Shown here in pieces: positions 8,290 through 15,733 of a stretch of 17,462 bases of DNA (position 1 is its first letter; each line of letters opens with the position of its first letter). The position numbers and the translations under genes were made by a program. Origin of the DNA: Clostridia bacterium (GTDB taxonomy: Bacteria; Bacillota_A; Clostridia; UMGS1883; HGM11501); the NCBI GenBank assembly GCA_017536285.1, contig JAFXHP010000039.1, positions 1 through 17,462 of the forward strand, given 5' to 3'. The notes below the pieces were generated by a model. That model was not told where the DNA came from and searched no databases. It was given only the letters and a program-made list of their open reading frames with translations.

Positions 8290-9208
8290 TAAGCTTATAT
8301 AATATTTTCCCTATTATTTTTTTACAATTTTTCATTTCTGCATTATCAGGAGAAACCGAAAGAGCATAGTTGATTTTTCCAAAAAGACTCATAAGATATT
8401 TCACTTTATCCATGTTACAGCCTATATGAGAAAGATGGGAGTCAATTCCGAATTTTTTGATATAATGAACTTCGCTCCGTATTTTTCTGCGATACTCCTT
8501 AGGAACGGATACTTTGTCATTAACAACTATTCCGGTAACTTCCTTCCTTTGCCCATCTTTAAGAAAAGCCGTCTTTTTCCTGTTTAAGTAAAACCCTTCT
8601 TTTGCAAGTGCATCCTCAACCTCTTTAATAACCTCTTTGGCTTCAAATTCTCCCGAAAAAGTCATATCGTCGCAGTATCTGGTGTATGTAATTCCACGCT
8701 CACTGCACCAAGAGCCTATATGAAAATCAAACTCCCTTAAAATTATATTAGATATAACAGGGGAAGTAGGTGCACCCTGAGGAACAGAATCCTCATAAAT
8801 GCAAAGAGCCGTAAGCAATATTCTGTTGGCATAGGAATATTTTTCCTCGGTGAAAACCTTATTTTTTACCACCGGGAAGATTATGGAATCAAAGAAGTGA
8901 TTTATATCAAGCTTTAATATACACTTTTTGTCAAGATGTGCCTTTGCATTAATAAGAGTAGAAGCACAAACTCTGTATGCGGTGGCGTAAGGTGATATGT
9001 CTTCGTACATGAGGATTTTTTCCGCAATTCTCCGCTGTATTCTTTTTAGAAGCTCGTCTGGAACAGAAAGTTTTCTTTCCGTGCCGTCTTTTTTTGGAAT
9101 TGATACCTCGTGGTAATGCTTTCTCACCATTCTTGCCACGGAATAAAGCGTCCTTGCAGAAAACCCGAGATCCGTTGTTAAGGAGGAAAGCTCCTTATAA
9201 ACTATCAT
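8285..9208 (-). CDS. Retron reverse transcriptase
   Basis: The 307-residue product is an RT without maturase, endonuclease or other extra domain. Retron-specific marks are present in order: NAKAH at 87-91 (retron region X, NAxxH), motif A LDINHFFDS with Asp101, QGAPTSP at 144-150, YCDD at 178-181 followed by MTFSG as in retron RTs (the two Asp are catalytic), and VTG at 224-226 (retron region Y). About 300 residues is the normal retron RT length. In retrons the RT binds the upstream msr RNA and copies the msd part from the 2'-OH of a guanosine, making an RNA-DNA hybrid (msDNA). The start at 9208 is chosen because AAGGAGG (9219-9225) lies 10 bases upstream; the longer TTG reading at 9241 would begin inside the a2 repeat of the RNA. 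No fused or adjacent effector is seen. Confidence 0.93.
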   Translation of the reverse strand: MIVYKELSSLTTDLGFSARTLYSVARMVRKHYHEVSIPKKDGTERKLSVPDELLKRIQRRIAEKILMYEDISPYATAYRVCASTLINAKAHLDKKCILKLDINHFFDSIIFPVVKNKVFTEEKYSYANRILLTALCIYEDSVPQGAPTSPVISNIILREFDFHIGSWCSERGITYTRYCDDMTFSGEFEAKEVIKEVEDALAKEGFYLNRKKTAFLKDGQRKEVTGIVVNDKVSVPKEYRRKIRSEVHYIKKFGIDSHLSHIGCNMDKVKYLMSLFGKINYALSVSPDNAEMKNCKKIIGKILYKLK

Positions 9209-9230
9209 ATTAAGCTTTCCTCCTTCCTTT

Positions 9231-9424
9231 TCGCAGAGCAAAACATGAGAAAATCTTTTGTGGTAAGCTGTAACTTTCGGCCCATGAAGTGGGCAATATT
9301 ACAGCGGCACCACATGGATGGAACGAAGTGACTTTTTTTATTTTTATGTAACCCGGGGCGACTCGCCCGAGGCGTCAAACAAGGTTTGACATACACTAAT
9401 GCTCTGCTTAAAATAAACAAACGT
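9231..9424 (-). ncRNA. Retron msr-msd RNA
   Basis: The minus-strand RNA between a consensus promoter and the RT gene has the full retron layout. An 8-base inverted repeat joins its ends: a1 GCAGAGCA (9407-9400) and a2 TGCTCTGC (9240-9233). After a1 comes TTAG, with G9396 the likely branching guanosine. The msr then has a stem-loop GTCAAAC-CTT-GTTTGAC (9390-9374) and a GC-rich stem-loop at about 9375-9351 (GGGCG paired with CGCCC, extended past a mismatch or bulge). An A-rich stretch (about 9348-9332) leads to the msd, a long hairpin with paired segments TGTGGT/ACCACA (9314-9309 with 9264-9259), GCTGTAA/TTACAGC (9305-9299 with 9273-9267) and GCCCA/TGGGC (9294-9290 with 9284-9280). The RT Shine-Dalgarno begins 7 bases after a2. 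Exact ends are predicted. Confidence 0.88.
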
Positions 9425-9458
9425 GACAATATTATAGCTATATGCTTTAATATTGTCA
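9424..9458. repeat. Perfect 11-bp inverted repeat covering the retron promoter
   Basis: On the minus strand TGACAATATTA (9458-9448) and TAATATTGTCA (9434-9424) are perfect complements separated by 13 bases. The left arm covers most of the -35 box, and the right arm covers part of the -10 box and the start site. It could be an operator, or an RNA hairpin that weakly ends the upstream gene, since T-rich sequence follows (TTTGTTTATTTT). Confidence 0.75.
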
Positions 9459-9459
9459 A
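9431..9459 (-). promoter_or_regulatory. Consensus promoter of the retron
   Basis: On the minus strand TTGACA (9459-9454), exactly 17 bases and TATAAT (9436-9431) match the sigma-A consensus at all 12 positions. The predicted start is near 9424, about 17 bases before the a1 repeat. The -35 box begins 3 bases after the stop codon of the upstream gene. Confidence 0.88.
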
Positions 9460-9462
9460 TAT

Positions 9463-10659
9463 TTATTTTACCAACAAAAGTTTATAGTAGGGTGTTAAAA
9501 GGTAGCACACTGCATCCGATGTATATTTTTCCGTATCAACATATCCAATCGCAGTTGAAAGTGCATCAAAAAGTTCTTTTTTATATTCTGCACCGGGTAA
9601 ATTCATGTAAATCGATGCGGCATCTCCAATATCTCTTATATGCCACGCCCCCTTCAATCCGGCGGCAAAAAGAGACTTAAAGTGCATGGGGACATAGTAG
9701 GCATAATCCGATAAATAGCCGTTAAACCATGCAGGAGTTTCATTCCATGCAGTTGCCTTTGTATGTATAATTTCTCTGTTTTCTTCCGTAAGATTTTCTT
9801 TCGCACATTCCAATGCTTTATTAAATCCGTAATCGGCGTTTTGTGCCATTAGCCTATAACATCTTTCACGGAAAGCTATATCAAAATCATAGTCATAACA
9901 AAATCTTAAGGAAAGTTGCATCTGACCTATTGCAAACGGACGCATATTATCCCGGTATACAATCTTTTCCGATTCATCCATTCCAAAATCTCTGTATTTT
10001 AAGTAATCTTCCTTAAAGCTTTCGTCACCTGAAATTTTCCATGCCGCAAGATAAATCATGGGAAGGCGCATCATTTCGTGGGGTGCTGCATTCCAGAGTG
10101 CTGTAACAAAGCCCTGCCCTCCGTCTTCACGAAGCATATTCCATTTATTTTCTTCAGTTACATTGGCTCTTGCCCGACGTGCAAATGATAAAAGTGTTTC
10201 CTTTATTGCTTTTATTTCGTCCTCCTTCGCTTTTCCGCTTTCGTAATATTTTGCTGCAGATGCTACATAATGGGTATACTGATCTCTGGAAGAGTCAATA
10301 TAGTGGCTTTTTCCGTCAAATGGCGAAACACTTCTTGCAAGAAATCCTTCGCTTTCAGATATTGTTGCACAAAGCTTAAGCCCCTTAAAAAAATCCCTTG
10401 CCTTAACTAAAAAAGCTTCTTCCTTTGTTACTTCGTAAGCAAGAAGTGCCGAATCCAGCATAACACTTCCGTTAATTACCGAGTCCTCCATGCCGGTTCC
10501 CCAGCCGGTAGGACTGGGGATGCACTTCTTTATAAACTCAGGCGAAGGAAGGTAGTTTTTAAAATCCCCTCGTTTTTCAGGCACTATGTAGTCGTAAAAA
10601 AGCTTGGTTTCATCCGAAAATAAGTTATCCATCATATATTTCCATATTTTTTTATCCAT
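9463..10659 (-). CDS. Six-hairpin (alpha/alpha toroid) glycosidase-like protein
   Basis: This 398-residue protein has no signal peptide and is almost entirely alpha-helical by composition. It contains repeated helical segments rich in aromatic and acidic residues (GTGMEDSVINGSVMLDSALLA near 53-73, DGGQGFVTALWNAAPHEMMRL near 180-200, WNETPAWFNGYLSDYAYYV near 305-323). This fits an (alpha/alpha)6 six-hairpin fold as in GH88/GH105 unsaturated glycuronyl hydrolases and related families, but I cannot point to a secure catalytic pair, so the activity is unknown. AAAGGAG (10669-10675) precedes the ATG by 9 bases. The start overlaps the end of the AraC gene by 8 bases, a sign of translational coupling; the two form an operon. 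No standard terminator separates it from the retron promoter except the inverted repeat there. Confidence 0.62.
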   Translation of the reverse strand: MDKKIWKYMMDNLFSDETKLFYDYIVPEKRGDFKNYLPSPEFIKKCIPSPTGWGTGMEDSVINGSVMLDSALLAYEVTKEEAFLVKARDFFKGLKLCATISESEGFLARSVSPFDGKSHYIDSSRDQYTHYVASAAKYYESGKAKEDEIKAIKETLLSFARRARANVTEENKWNMLREDGGQGFVTALWNAAPHEMMRLPMIYLAAWKISGDESFKEDYLKYRDFGMDESEKIVYRDNMRPFAIGQMQLSLRFCYDYDFDIAFRERCYRLMAQNADYGFNKALECAKENLTEENREIIHTKATAWNETPAWFNGYLSDYAYYVPMHFKSLFAAGLKGAWHIRDIGDAASIYMNLPGAEYKKELFDALSTAIGYVDTEKYTSDAVCYLLTPYYKLLLVK

Positions 10660-11485
10660 AAATTCCGTCTCCTTTAACCGTCTTTTCTATGCATTCCGAA
10701 GGATTAATTCCATAATAATTCTTAAATGCCTTAGTGAAAACCGAAGGCTCATAGCCTACGGAATAGGCTACGTTAGTTACCGTTGCTCCCGGGATTTTAA
10801 GAAGCTCCGATGCCTTTTTCATTCTTAATTCCGTAAGATATTCTTTTGGTGATACCCCCGTTATTTCCTTAAATATCCCATAAAAATAGCTTCTGTCGAT
10901 ACCTATATGTTCTGCAAGTTTCTCAACTCTTATGTCAAACTCCGTAAAATGAAGTTCAAGATAATTTATTGCATGTGAAACATACATATCCTTTGCTTTA
11001 AGAGAGCCTTCGTTATTGCTTCTTGCTTTTATACACTCGTCAAGGAACTCATAAAGCTTGGATGCAAGTATAAACTCTCCTCCTGGTTCTGTGTTTTCAG
11101 AAAGCTCAATTATGCTTTCCATAAGATAGGGTATCTTAGAGTGTCCGAAAAATGAAATTACCGGATTTTCATTTTTTGTACCAAGCAGGGAAAAAAATCG
11201 TCTTGCACTTTCCCCTTCAAAGCTTAACCATATGTGCCTCCATGGAGTTTCTTCATCCGCTGTTTCGATTCTTTGCTGTCCGGGAAATGTTACCATGCAT
11301 TCTCCCTTTTTTACAGGAAAGCTTTTTCCATCCACTTTGAAAACTCCGCATCCCGCAAAACAGTACTGCATTATATAATCTCCGCTTATTATCGGCCCGA
11401 ATACATGTCCTTTGGCAATATATCTGTCTTTTCCGCAGTTTCGCAAAGATATATCAAACTCCTTGACCGACTTTACTTTCTTCAT
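10652..11485 (-). CDS. AraC-family transcriptional regulator
   Basis: The 277-residue product starting MKKVKSVKEFDIS has an N-terminal AraC-type sensing domain (about residues 20-100, with YIMQYCFAGCGVFKVDGKSF and a WRHIWLSFEG segment as in MelR/RhaS-like regulators) and a C-terminal pair of helix-turn-helix motifs (about residues 172-265: LAEHIGIDRSYFYGIFKE, then VAYSVGYEPSVFTKAFKNYYG). The start at 11485 is preferred to longer readings from 11530 because GGAG lies 8 bases upstream and the longer forms begin at the promoter. It is divergent from the oxidoreductase at 11589 and overlaps the six-hairpin gene, so these are its likely targets. The symmetric inverted repeat in the divergent promoter is a candidate binding site. 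Confidence 0.88.
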   Translation of the reverse strand: MKKVKSVKEFDISLRNCGKDRYIAKGHVFGPIISGDYIMQYCFAGCGVFKVDGKSFPVKKGECMVTFPGQQRIETADEETPWRHIWLSFEGESARRFFSLLGTKNENPVISFFGHSKIPYLMESIIELSENTEPGGEFILASKLYEFLDECIKARSNNEGSLKAKDMYVSHAINYLELHFTEFDIRVEKLAEHIGIDRSYFYGIFKEITGVSPKEYLTELRMKKASELLKIPGATVTNVAYSVGYEPSVFTKAFKNYYGINPSECIEKTVKGDGIYG

Positions 11486-11520
11486 ATCCTCTCTCCGTTT
11501 ACTCAACATTTTACATGCAA

Positions 11521-11549
11521 ATTCTAACATAATTGCATTAACAAGTCAA
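11521..11549 (-). promoter_or_regulatory. Promoter of the AraC/six-hairpin operon
   Basis: On the minus strand TTGACT (11549-11544), a 17-base spacer and TAGAAT (11526-11521) form a sigma-A promoter. Its -35 box directly abuts the -35 box of the divergent oxidoreductase promoter. Confidence 0.7.
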
Positions 11550-11570
11550 CAAAAACATGTTATTATGTTA
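11525..11570. repeat. Symmetric inverted repeat across the divergent promoters (candidate operator)
   Basis: TAACATAAT (11525-11533) and ATTATGTTA (11562-11570) are a perfect 9-bp inverted repeat centred between the two abutting -35 boxes. Each arm overlaps one -10 region. A further ATGTTA copy lies at 11557-11562, as a direct repeat of 11565-11570. The arrangement suits a regulator acting on both genes. Confidence 0.55.
11538..11566 (+). promoter_or_regulatory. Promoter of the Gfo/Idh/MocA oxidoreductase gene
   Basis: TTAACA (11538-11543), a 17-base spacer and TATTAT (11561-11566) form a sigma-A-like promoter, placed back to back with the minus-strand promoter. Confidence 0.6.
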
Positions 11571-11588
11571 ATAAAAGGAGATGATTTA

Positions 11589-12644
11589 ATGAAAAAGTAT
11601 AAGGTAGCCATGGTTGGCGTTGGACGTGGAACCGCTTACGGTCACATATTTTCAAACCATCCTGACACCGAAGTTGTCGCTCTATGCGATATGGATAGTG
11701 CCTCTTTAGAGAAGAACGGCAAAGAATTCAACTTGCCTGATACTGCACTGTTCACAGAATATGACGATATATTAAACACCGATGCCGACATTGTTGTAAT
11801 AGGTACGCCCATTCCCTTCCATGCGGAGCAATCCATAAAAGCCTTGGAAGCGGGAAAACACGTGCTTTGTGAAGTTACTGCATCAGATTCAGTTGAAAGC
11901 TGTATTAAAATGGTTGATGCGGTAAGAAAGGCAAAAACCAAATTTATGCTGGCAGAAAACTGTTGTTACATGCAGTTTGCCCTGGAATGGAATAAGAATA
12001 TAAAGGCAGGCAAAATCGGAACTCCCTTCTACGCAGAGGCAGACTATGTTCACGAAATAAGAAGCCTCGTTGACGGTAAATGGCGTTCAAACCGTGCACC
12101 GCTTCACTATTGCTCCCACAGCTTAGGCCCCATTCTTATGTGGATGGACGACCACATTGTAAGATGTACGGCATCAGGAACAGAGTCACGAAGCTTCCCC
12201 GTTGCAACCGACGGAAATATAGACATGCAGGTGGCTCTTTTTGAAACCGCAAAGGGTGCAACGATTAAAATGGCGAGAAGCTCCGTTGCTCTTCGTCACC
12301 CCGCCCTTTGTACATATAACATAATCGGAACCGAAGGCTTTATGGAAAGCAGCAGAATGGGCTACGAAGGTAAAGGAAGGCGCTATTTTGCAGGCGAAGA
12401 TCCTAAAGAAGGCATCGAAATCGACATAGACACTTCCGCCCCCGGTATCACAGATATTCCTCTCGGCTCTCACGGCACAAGCGAATATTTCCTTGTAAGA
12501 GATTTCCTTAAATCAATTGAAGATAACAAAACTCCCCCCATCGACATTGTAAAAGGAATGGATATGACCATTCCCGGATTAATAGCCCATGAAGCCGCAA
12601 AAAAGGGCGGAGTATGGTTAGACGTTCCCAGAATCACAGATTAA
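11589..12644 (+). CDS. Gfo/Idh/MocA-family NAD(P)-dependent oxidoreductase
   Basis: This 351-residue protein starts with a Rossmann fold (VAMVGVGRGT, glycines at 10, 12 and 14) and the acidic cofactor-selecting end of strand 2 (VALCDMD). A C-terminal substrate domain begins near residue 125, with HYCSHSLGPIL (His173, His177) where the family usually has its catalytic His. Members oxidise or reduce sugars and inositols, or use a bound NAD for redox-neutral glycoside cleavage. Where the family normally has Glu-Lys-Pro, with a catalytic Lys, this protein reads CEVTAS (Glu95-Val96-Thr97), so the chemistry may differ. The start at 11589 has AAAGGAG 8 bases upstream; a longer open frame from 11412 overlaps the divergent gene and is rejected. 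It is divergent from the AraC regulator, its likely controller. Confidence 0.88.
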   Translation: MKKYKVAMVGVGRGTAYGHIFSNHPDTEVVALCDMDSASLEKNGKEFNLPDTALFTEYDDILNTDADIVVIGTPIPFHAEQSIKALEAGKHVLCEVTASDSVESCIKMVDAVRKAKTKFMLAENCCYMQFALEWNKNIKAGKIGTPFYAEADYVHEIRSLVDGKWRSNRAPLHYCSHSLGPILMWMDDHIVRCTASGTESRSFPVATDGNIDMQVALFETAKGATIKMARSSVALRHPALCTYNIIGTEGFMESSRMGYEGKGRRYFAGEDPKEGIEIDIDTSAPGITDIPLGSHGTSEYFLVRDFLKSIEDNKTPPIDIVKGMDMTIPGLIAHEAAKKGGVWLDVPRITD

Positions 12645-12684
12645 AAAAAATCTCAGACATTAATTTAATGTCTGAGATTTTTTT
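12643..12684. terminator. Bidirectional intrinsic terminator between convergent genes
   Basis: ATCTCAGACATT (12650-12661) and AATGTCTGAGAT (12667-12678) form a perfect 12-bp stem with a 5-base loop, flanked by runs of A on the left and T on the right. It can end both the oxidoreductase transcript and the convergent SGNH-protein transcript, whose stop codon is at 12686-12688. Confidence 0.9.
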
Positions 12685-12685
12685 C

Positions 12686-15619
12686 TTATTTTACAATATA
12701 GCCAAGCTCTATCATTCTCTCGTAAATCTTTGTACCGAGAATGGTGTATCCAAGGTCGTTAAGGTGTGTGCCGTCGGATGCACTCTTTCTGAAGGATTCA
12801 GGAACTCTGCCAAGCTTGATGTCGGCAAGATCTGCTTCCGTGGGTGTTACACCCATATCTTTAAGAGCCTGTTCGCTTGACATATAGCTCTTTGTGGAAA
12901 CGAACTTTCTTCCAAATGCTTTTTCCATTTCGGCATCAACTACGCTCCAGGAATCCTTTCCACTCCATGTAAAGCCAACAACGATAAACTTTTCGGGATC
13001 GGGAGTATTTTCAATCATTCTGTTTATCATAGCGATGAGCTTATCTGCCTGCTCTTTGGTGTTTTTGCCGTTTGTATTATCCTCATCCCAGATGCCGTTT
13101 GCACCGATGTAGATAACATTTATGTCAGCTTTCACATAGCTTGCAGAGGGAATTAAAAGGTCGCCCTTCTTAACTTCCACCGCTTCGCCTGACTGCTTTC
13201 TTGTAAAAGTTGCTTTCTTTAACACTCTGGGAACAACTGTTGTATCAACCTGAATTGAAAGTGTTCCCTCTACTCCGTTGATATAGCAGGGATTCCACTT
13301 TGCAGAAGTGGCTCTTGGGCAAACCTGTCCGCCGTCAGGAGTTGTAAGATATGTTCCTTCCTTGAATGTAACAAGAGGAAGGTCAACGCTTCCGGATTCG
13401 GGAATTACGAAATCCTCGCTCATGGAAATATCATATGCACCCTGACGAGCCGCAATTGTAAGAGCACTTTCACCACCGATACCAAGGTTTAAGGTCTTAA
13501 GACCCGAAAGCTTTGCTAAAACCGTAGGATAAGGAGAAGATGTTGCTCCGTCACCGTAGGTTAAGCTGTCACCCCAACAAGCAATTGTCATAGGCTTATC
13601 AATGGTAACCGTTCTTGTTTCTCCATTCCACTCTACATTAGCTCCAAGTGTTTCGGATACAAAACGAATAGGAACCATTGTGGAGTTATCTATAATCATT
13701 GCAGGAACGTCAAGTGTTTCGACTTTTCCGTTTACCATTACATAAGGAGAATCTATCTCAAGTACAATATTATTTGTGCCGTCCATTATGGAAACTTCTC
13801 TTGTTTCGCCATTCCAGCCAACCACTGCACCTAATGATTCAGATACGAATCTTACGGGAACCAAGGTTCTTCCGTCAACAATCTGAGGAGCCTTTACCAG
13901 TTTAACTTCTTTATCTCCGATTTTTGCATCAAGTGAGTCAATCTGCATAGTGATGAACTTATTGTTCTTCTTTGCTTCCTTTGTAAGCTCTTCAATGTCG
14001 GCCTCTGCTCCTTCGCCTTTTAATACTTCAAGCTCCGCACAAGTTCCGTAACCTGAAACAGACTGGGTGATAACAAACTTGATACCCTTTACCCTTATAG
14101 TGTCAAATTTAATCTCCTGAGTTTCTCTTTCTGCATAGCCTGACGCATAAGTAAAGTTGCCCTGAGCTATTTTTGTGAACTTTTCTCCGTCTGTAGTAAC
14201 GTGTACTTCGGCAAGTATCGCAATACCCGAGGTTGACTTATCGTTTCCGTTTATCTGTCTGGGGGTGTATCTTATACCGGAAACAGTCTTTTCTTCCGGG
14301 AAAACTATCGTTACTTCGTGGGGTGCTTCTGCTTTGGTGGTTACTCCGTCCTTGGAAGTAAACCAGGAATGCCAGTAGGAAAGCTTTTCTCCGTCGAACA
14401 TTCTCTCGGCGGAACCTTTAGTAGAAGAAGAAACCGTAATATCCCAGGAAGAATTGTATTCATAAGCATCCTTTGAAACAGCACCTGTTACATTAACGTA
14501 TGTAACCTTTACAGGCTCGTATAAAGGAGCATCGGTCTTTGCCTCTTCCTTGGTCTCTGTCTTAGTTTCTTCCTTCTTTTCTTCGGCAGCACCTGTAAAT
14601 GCACCTAAGAATCCGATTTCAGCTGCTGTTCCGTAGCCGCTCTGCGACTCAGTTACAACGATTCTTATAGCCTTATAGGTATCTTTCTTTATTTCGGTTG
14701 TTGTAAGTGCTCTTGTAGCAGCAACATCATAAGTTACATCACAAAGCTTTGTGAATTTACTTCCGTCTTTTGAGCCGTAAATCTCCGCTCTCTTCCAGAT
14801 ACCTGAGCCTGACTTATCTGTATCCGTGAGCTGTCTGGGAAGATATGTAACCGCTGCAACTTCAGTTGCCTTATCAAAGGTTACTGTAATTGTGTGAGGG
14901 CACTCTTCCTTTGCAACGATTTTACCGTCTTTAACGGTGTAATTTGAATGCCAGATTGTCTTCTCGTTTCCGTCAAAGGCTTTATCAATAGAATTGCCCG
15001 TTCCGAAAGCGCTGGATGCTTCGATTTTCCAGCCGTTATTTGTAATGGCTGAAGCTGCACCTGTAGCAGGTGTTGTTGTCGCTCCTGCCTCACCGCCGAA
15101 AAATTCAATTTCGGCAATTGTACAATAGCCGTTAACACTATCCGTTACAACAAAGCGGATTGCCTTATAGTTGTTTTTAGGAATATTGGTTGTTGTGAGA
15201 TCTCTTGTCTTTGCAACATCATAGCTTACATCGCAGAGCTTTTTGAATGTTTTTCCGTCGGTTGAACCATAGATTTCAGCCTTTTTCCAGATACCTGATT
15301 CTGACTTGTCGTTTCCGTTTATCTGTCTCGGGAGATAAGAAATCGAAGAAATTTCAAGTGCTTTATCAAAGGTTACCGTAATTGTGTGAGGACAAGCATC
15401 CTTTAATTTTTCACCATCTTTTTTAGTAAACCATGAGTGATAGTAGGTTTCGCTCTTTCCGTCAAAGGCTCTTGATAAAGTTGAGCCTGAGTCGTTTGTG
15501 CTTTCCACTTCAAGCTTCCAGGAGCTTGAATAGGTGTAAGCACCGTCTGTTGCTTCGACAACGATAAAAATTGCTAATACCATTATCATAGCCATAGCAA
15601 GTGCCAATAATTTTTTCAT
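12686..15619 (-). CDS. Secreted three-F5/8C, stalk-domain SGNH hydrolase (probable carbohydrate esterase)
   Basis: The 977-residue product begins with a signal peptide (residues 1 to about 23). Three F5/8-type C (CBM32-like, discoidin) domains follow at about 28-176, 190-341 and 380-540, sharing PHTITVTFDKA-type strands and a YLPRQINGNDKS-type motif. The second and third are separated by a Glu/Lys/Thr-rich linker (about 344-366). Residues about 557-675 hold two copper amine oxidase N-like 'stalk' repeats (LVPVRFVSESLG and MVPIRFVSETLG, each followed by WNGETR), a wall-associated fold common in Clostridia. The C-terminal 300 residues are an SGNH/GDSL hydrolase: WGDSLTYG with nucleophile Ser685 and DGTH with Asp949 and His952. 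It probably removes acetyl esters from polysaccharide at the cell surface. AAAGGA lies ahead of the ATG. Confidence 0.9.
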   Translation of the reverse strand: MKKLLALAMAMIMVLAIFIVVEATDGAYTYSSSWKLEVESTNDSGSTLSRAFDGKSETYYHSWFTKKDGEKLKDACPHTITVTFDKALEISSISYLPRQINGNDKSESGIWKKAEIYGSTDGKTFKKLCDVSYDVAKTRDLTTTNIPKNNYKAIRFVVTDSVNGYCTIAEIEFFGGEAGATTTPATGAASAITNNGWKIEASSAFGTGNSIDKAFDGNEKTIWHSNYTVKDGKIVAKEECPHTITVTFDKATEVAAVTYLPRQLTDTDKSGSGIWKRAEIYGSKDGSKFTKLCDVTYDVAATRALTTTEIKKDTYKAIRIVVTESQSGYGTAAEIGFLGAFTGAAEEKKEETKTETKEEAKTDAPLYEPVKVTYVNVTGAVSKDAYEYNSSWDITVSSSTKGSAERMFDGEKLSYWHSWFTSKDGVTTKAEAPHEVTIVFPEEKTVSGIRYTPRQINGNDKSTSGIAILAEVHVTTDGEKFTKIAQGNFTYASGYAERETQEIKFDTIRVKGIKFVITQSVSGYGTCAELEVLKGEGAEADIEELTKEAKKNNKFITMQIDSLDAKIGDKEVKLVKAPQIVDGRTLVPVRFVSESLGAVVGWNGETREVSIMDGTNNIVLEIDSPYVMVNGKVETLDVPAMIIDNSTMVPIRFVSETLGANVEWNGETRTVTIDKPMTIACWGDSLTYGDGATSSPYPTVLAKLSGLKTLNLGIGGESALTIAARQGAYDISMSEDFVIPESGSVDLPLVTFKEGTYLTTPDGGQVCPRATSAKWNPCYINGVEGTLSIQVDTTVVPRVLKKATFTRKQSGEAVEVKKGDLLIPSASYVKADINVIYIGANGIWDEDNTNGKNTKEQADKLIAMINRMIENTPDPEKFIVVGFTWSGKDSWSVVDAEMEKAFGRKFVSTKSYMSSEQALKDMGVTPTEADLADIKLGRVPESFRKSASDGTHLNDLGYTILGTKIYERMIELGYIVK

Positions 15620-15661
15620 ATTTTTCCATCCTTTCTTTTCACAGTTTCACTGCTTATTTTT

Positions 15662-15670
15662 ATTATACCA
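15662..15670 (-). promoter_or_regulatory. Extended -10 promoter of the SGNH-protein gene
   Basis: On the minus strand TGGTATAAT (15670-15662) is an extended -10 element (TGnTATAAT). No clear -35 box is seen at 17-base spacing. The leader would be about 36 bases. No strong terminator separates it from the GH36 gene upstream, so readthrough is possible. Confidence 0.5.
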
Positions 15671-15733
15671 CACAAAAATATATATTTCCTTAACTATTTT
15701 GCCCTGTTTTTTCACTTTTTCTTTAATTTTTTG

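Noticed and set aside
8285..9208. The RT as a group II intron or diversity-generating retroelement enzyme
   Set aside because: There is no maturase or endonuclease domain and no intron RNA structure around it. The motif is QGAPTSP rather than the DGR-type SQ form, no template/variable repeat pair was seen, and NAxxH and VTG are retron marks.
9205..9459. An 84-codon minus-strand open frame covering the region upstream of the RT
   Set aside because: It starts at the TTG of the -35 box and runs through the structured retron RNA. It has no ribosome binding site, and the RNA structure explains the sequence better.
9463..10659. The six-hairpin protein as the retron effector
   Set aside because: It is transcribed and translationally coupled with an AraC regulator and looks like a sugar enzyme. 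It is upstream of the retron promoter, not in the retron transcript. The idea cannot be excluded but has no positive support.
11412..11588. A 59-residue N-terminal extension of the oxidoreductase
   Set aside because: It overlaps the divergent AraC gene and both promoters; the ATG at 11589 has a good Shine-Dalgarno sequence and begins directly at the Rossmann fold.
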